The notes below the pieces were generated by a model. It searched no databases. It was not told the origin of the DNA and saw nothing but the letters and a program-made list of their open reading frames with translations. Positions 8,426-10,806 of a stretch of DNA of 10,806 nt are shown in pieces. Position 1 is the stretch's first letter. Every line of letters starts with the position of its first letter. This DNA comes from Euperipatoides rowelli. Its lineage: Eukaryota; Onychophora; Udeonychophora; Euonychophora; Peripatopsidae. Both the position numbers and the translations under genes were made by a program. The stretch lies in NCBI GenBank assembly GCA_003024985.2, contig PXIH01S0010400.1; one strand, written 5' to 3'.

Positions 8426-9017
8426 TAAACAAGATTTTTGTTATAAGAAAGCTTATTTTAACGCACTCTTAGCGTTTTAATTTCTTTCATAATTCAAGAA
8501 CATTATAGGAAAGTTGACTGACATACTAAACATCATTTCTTTTTTCTTGAAGATCCTGTAATTCAATAAACTGACTAAACAATTGAATAAACAGTAACAC
8601 AATTATGCCATAGTCATCTAACTAAATTATATTATTTATGTTATTCTGTAGTCACATCAATAAAAGATAGATATTTCAGATAAAAATAAAAAAATAAATC
8701 TTCAATAAGTATTTCTTTTTTGTTTTGTTTTTGTTTTATAAAAACAATTTTGAAATGAATAAAATATAAGTGCAAATGTTTAAACTACAGACTTAGAGTT
8801 AAATAAAATAAAGAATTGATATCAAAAATTCAAACATTAAATCCATTCTGGGCTAAAGGAATTAAAATGTCTAATGTTATGTTACTACATTAATATATTT
8901 ATTATTTGTATTGTATAACATTTATTGATTAATAGAAATACTAACCAGGGACAATGGTATCTGGAAAATAAATCAATACATGTTTCATCCTGTGGAAAAA
9001 AGAAAAAGAATACAAAA
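8426..9017. other. Gene-free AT-rich stretch
   Basis: Nothing recognisable is seen. A + strand reading at about 9000-9050 contains an EYKTL-like string that superficially recalls the conserved GYKTF block of the galactosyltransferase, but no surrounding residues fit and the splice borders do not support an exon. Confidence 0.55.
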
Positions 9018-9039
9018 CTTTGAAGGAAAACCTTCAAAG
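9018..9039. repeat. Perfect 9-bp hairpin with AAAA loop
   Basis: CTTTGAAGG (9018-9026) and CCTTCAAAG (9031-9039) are exact reverse complements around AAAA. No T-run or RNA gene context accompanies it, so it is recorded only as an inverted repeat. Confidence 0.85.
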
Positions 9040-9477
9040 AACAGTTGTACCTGGTAAGGATATAACTTTTTTAGAACTTATATTTATAGAATTGTATATC
9101 TTTCAGATCAGATTTAATTAACGGTAACAATTTTTTGAGAAGTGAAGTGGCGAAGTTACTTAGGCCATAAGTTAAAAAACTTTGCCAATTGATTGTTTTT
9201 AAAAATTGAAACTTGTAATAACTTGGCTTATCACTGATTTAATAAAAATATAGTTAACCTTATTTCACTTATTTATCAATTGAAATGGAGAATAATGATT
9301 GATTGAGTAATTTAGAAATTATAATCAACCTTATATAATCTTTAAATTACATATTTACCATTTTATTATTTTAAAATGAGAAATATATGGTTATTAATTA
9401 AGTTCTCATTGGACACATCTTTAAAAGACTGTACTCAATTCTAGTTATTTTAGTTGATTTTAATATGTACTGTATCT

Positions 9478-9883
9478 TACAGTTTTTATCCGAAATCAGT
9501 TTAAACTAATTTTAACTAGTTGAAATTAAAATTATCTACAGTATATCAGAAAAATTAGTTTTAGTCGAAACTAAATATAAGTTTATAACTAATAGCGGTA
9601 ATGTTTTCTGAAACTAGTTTTAACTAGTTAAAATTAGTATTATAGATATTTTACAGTTTTTATCTGAAAGTAATTTAAACTAATTTTAACTAGTTGAAAT
9701 TAAAATTATCTACAGTATATCAGAAAAATTAGTTTTAGTCGAAACTAAATATAAGTTTATAACTAATAGCGGTAATGTTTTCTGAAACTAGTTTTAACTA
9801 GTTAAAATTAGTATTATAGATATTTTACAGTTTTTATCTGAAAGTAATTTAAACTAATTTTAACTAGTTGAAACTAAAATTAT
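9478..9883. repeat. 174-bp tandem repeat, about 2.3 copies
   Basis: The word TTACAGTTTTTATC recurs at 9478, 9652 and 9826, an exact period of 174 bp. Copies 1 and 2 are identical over most of their length, differing mainly in the first 20 bp; the partial third copy follows copy 2 until about 9883. Each unit is itself built of related TTAACTAGTT words and includes a 16-bp perfect palindrome TTTTAACTAGTTAAAA (9618-9633 and its copy 174 bp on) next to AAACTAGTTT. The length is near one nucleosome repeat, as in many satellite DNAs. It may be a seed of a dispersed satellite or an internal part of a mobile element. No ORF is present. Confidence 0.94.
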
Positions 9884-10105
9884 TGGTACTTTTTCAATCC
9901 TCGCATTATTGTGATTCACACAAGTCTATATAGCAGTTAGTAGTGTTGGCGGCAAAGACTGATCGGCTGCAGCCCCTCTTTAAAAAATGTTAAAAGAAAA
10001 GAAAATTATTAAAAGTAAAAAAAATGCTTACTTGTGCGATCACATTATTGTATATTCTATACTAAATTGCTGAACTGCTGTGATGTCATATACTAACTTA
10101 TGGTC
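9884..10105. other. Unassigned stretch with a GC-richer patch
   Basis: The patch at 9945-9985 (around TTGGCGGCAAAGACTGATCGG) is richer in GC than its surroundings and could be the edge of an old repeat. It has no terminal repeats or coding motif that I can identify. Confidence 0.4.
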
Positions 10106-10214
10106 TGTAATTTTGACAGCCCTTTCTCTGTTATTATCTTATGTACAGTAGAATGTGTACACATCTAAGAAGTTACTATATATGTTACAACTTTTAAAAA
10201 GGGCTGTAAAATTT
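10106..10214. repeat. Long inverted repeat with central palindrome (possible tiny MITE)
   Basis: ACAGCCCTTT (10116-10125) and AAAGGGCTGT (10198-10207) are exact reverse complements. The match extends outward to about 16 bp if one gap is allowed (AATTTTG against AAAATTT). Near the centre lies the perfect palindrome ATGTGTACACAT (10153-10164). The arrangement resembles a very short foldback element, but no target duplication is evident. Confidence 0.6.
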
Positions 10215-10526
10215 GTCAGCACATGTTAGCAATAGCCAATCAAATAGCTTGAATGTCAATAAAGACAATGCCATGTTTTCCTAAACTTTTATCTATAAAT
10301 TTTATGGTTAGTTTGCTAATTTTGAAAGAATTGTAATCATTCTAAATAATGTGAATGGTTATTTTCCCTTGCTAATAAGTAACAATTTTATTCAATTAAA
10401 TTGCAAAACATTAATAGTTTCTGACTTCAAACACATAAAGTAAATAAAATTAAATTAACAGGATGATATTAGTATCATCACTTTAATGATTAAATTTTGA
10501 TACAAGCTGGCTTTTATCAAGACCAT
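10215..10526. other. Gene-free AT-rich stretch
   Basis: No recognisable gene, repeat or RNA is seen between the inverted repeat and the right-hand MITE. Confidence 0.55.
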
Positions 10527-10529
10527 TAA

Positions 10530-10662
10530 GGCTGGCTCTACACTTGCGATTTATCGCGACGTGATAAACCGCCACAGCAGGTGGTCTTGAAATTTTACAA
10601 AGTGTAGGTGGCGATTCTTAATTGCTCGCATTTCGATTACCACGCCAGAACAAGTATAGTGC
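10530..10662 (+). mobile_element. Candidate 133-bp MITE, same family as 8361-8425
   Basis: The left end GGCTGGCTCTACACTTGC follows TTAA (10526-10529) and leads into the 16-mer GCGATTTATCGCGACG at 10546-10561. A candidate right end at 10650-10662 reads, on the minus strand, CTATACTTG against the left CTACACTTG. It is followed by TAA at 10663-10665, which would match TAA at 10527-10529 as a 3-bp duplication. The right end has lost part of its outer repeat, so the boundary is tentative. GC and CpG content stand out from the flanks. TAA duplication suggests PIF/Harbinger; the TTAA on the left would alternatively suggest piggyBac, but the right flank does not show TTAA. Confidence 0.68.
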
Positions 10663-10743
10663 TAAATTTTGGCATGTATAGTATGTATGTAAATAGATTC
10701 TGATTTTGTGCAATAGAATTTGAGAATCTTTAAAATTAAAGAC

Positions 10744-10775
10744 ATTTTATTTATTTATTTAATTTATTTATTTAA
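10744..10775. repeat. ATTT microsatellite
   Basis: This is an imperfect tetranucleotide run of TTTA/ATTT units close to the right edge of the window, with one AATT interruption. It is simple sequence. Confidence 0.85.
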
Positions 10776-10806
10776 CATACAATTAAGCAAAGTGAATTGC
10801 TTCTGT

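Noticed and set aside
9000-9050. A downstream galactosyltransferase exon suggested by an EYKTL string
   Set aside because: Flanking residues do not match the family and a suitable phase-0 acceptor is lacking.
8361-10662. A composite transposon bounded by the two related MITE ends
   Set aside because: The terminal motifs face so that the 2.1 kb between them lies outside both elements; two independent MITE insertions fit better.

Overview
This is a eukaryotic, AT-rich, intron-dominated window from an animal nuclear genome, most likely an invertebrate. The exon proteins look arthropod-like to me. The frequent TAGCCTA/TAGGCCTA and TACAGTA/TACTGTA words remind me of hemipteran genomes, but that is an impression and not a placement. 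Nothing bacterial is present: there are no operons, Shine-Dalgarno sites or long ORFs.

The only host coding sequence I can support is a pair of adjacent exons on the + strand, 4350-4575 and 5019-5102, separated by a 443-bp intron with consensus GTAAGT/AG borders. Spliced, they read about 103 codons from the catalytic core of beta-1,4-galactosyltransferase 7 (xylosylprotein 4-beta-galactosyltransferase, B4GALT7), the Golgi enzyme that adds the first galactose to the glycosaminoglycan linker. They carry the DVD metal-binding motif and the WGWGxEDDEF active-site motif. I found neither the upstream nor the downstream exons in the window. The flanks 1-4349 and 5103-10806 are therefore best read as parts of large introns of the same gene.

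Those introns are full of repeats. From left to right: an antisense, decayed non-LTR retrotransposon reverse-transcriptase fragment (1-346); a 20-bp and a 38-bp tandem duplication and a CA microsatellite; a 26-bp duplication near 3972; the two exons; and a 15-bp-unit minisatellite starting about 130 bp after the second donor site (5231-6045). A complete 421-bp non-autonomous hAT element with 16-bp terminal inverted repeats and a perfect 8-bp target duplication interrupts that minisatellite. Further right come a nine-unit, about 38-bp minisatellite in which every unit carries a hairpin (7734-8078); two fragments of a MITE family sharing a 16-mer and a terminal motif (8361-8425 and 10530-10662); a nearly identical 174-bp tandem repeat (9478-9883); an inverted repeat near 10106-10214; and an ATTT microsatellite at the right edge.

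I do not see a new multi-gene system. The most notable signals are the hairpin minisatellite, where arm changes appear compensated in some units and one end resembles a Helitron terminus, and the clean hAT insertion inside a stop-free 15-bp minisatellite next to a conserved exon.
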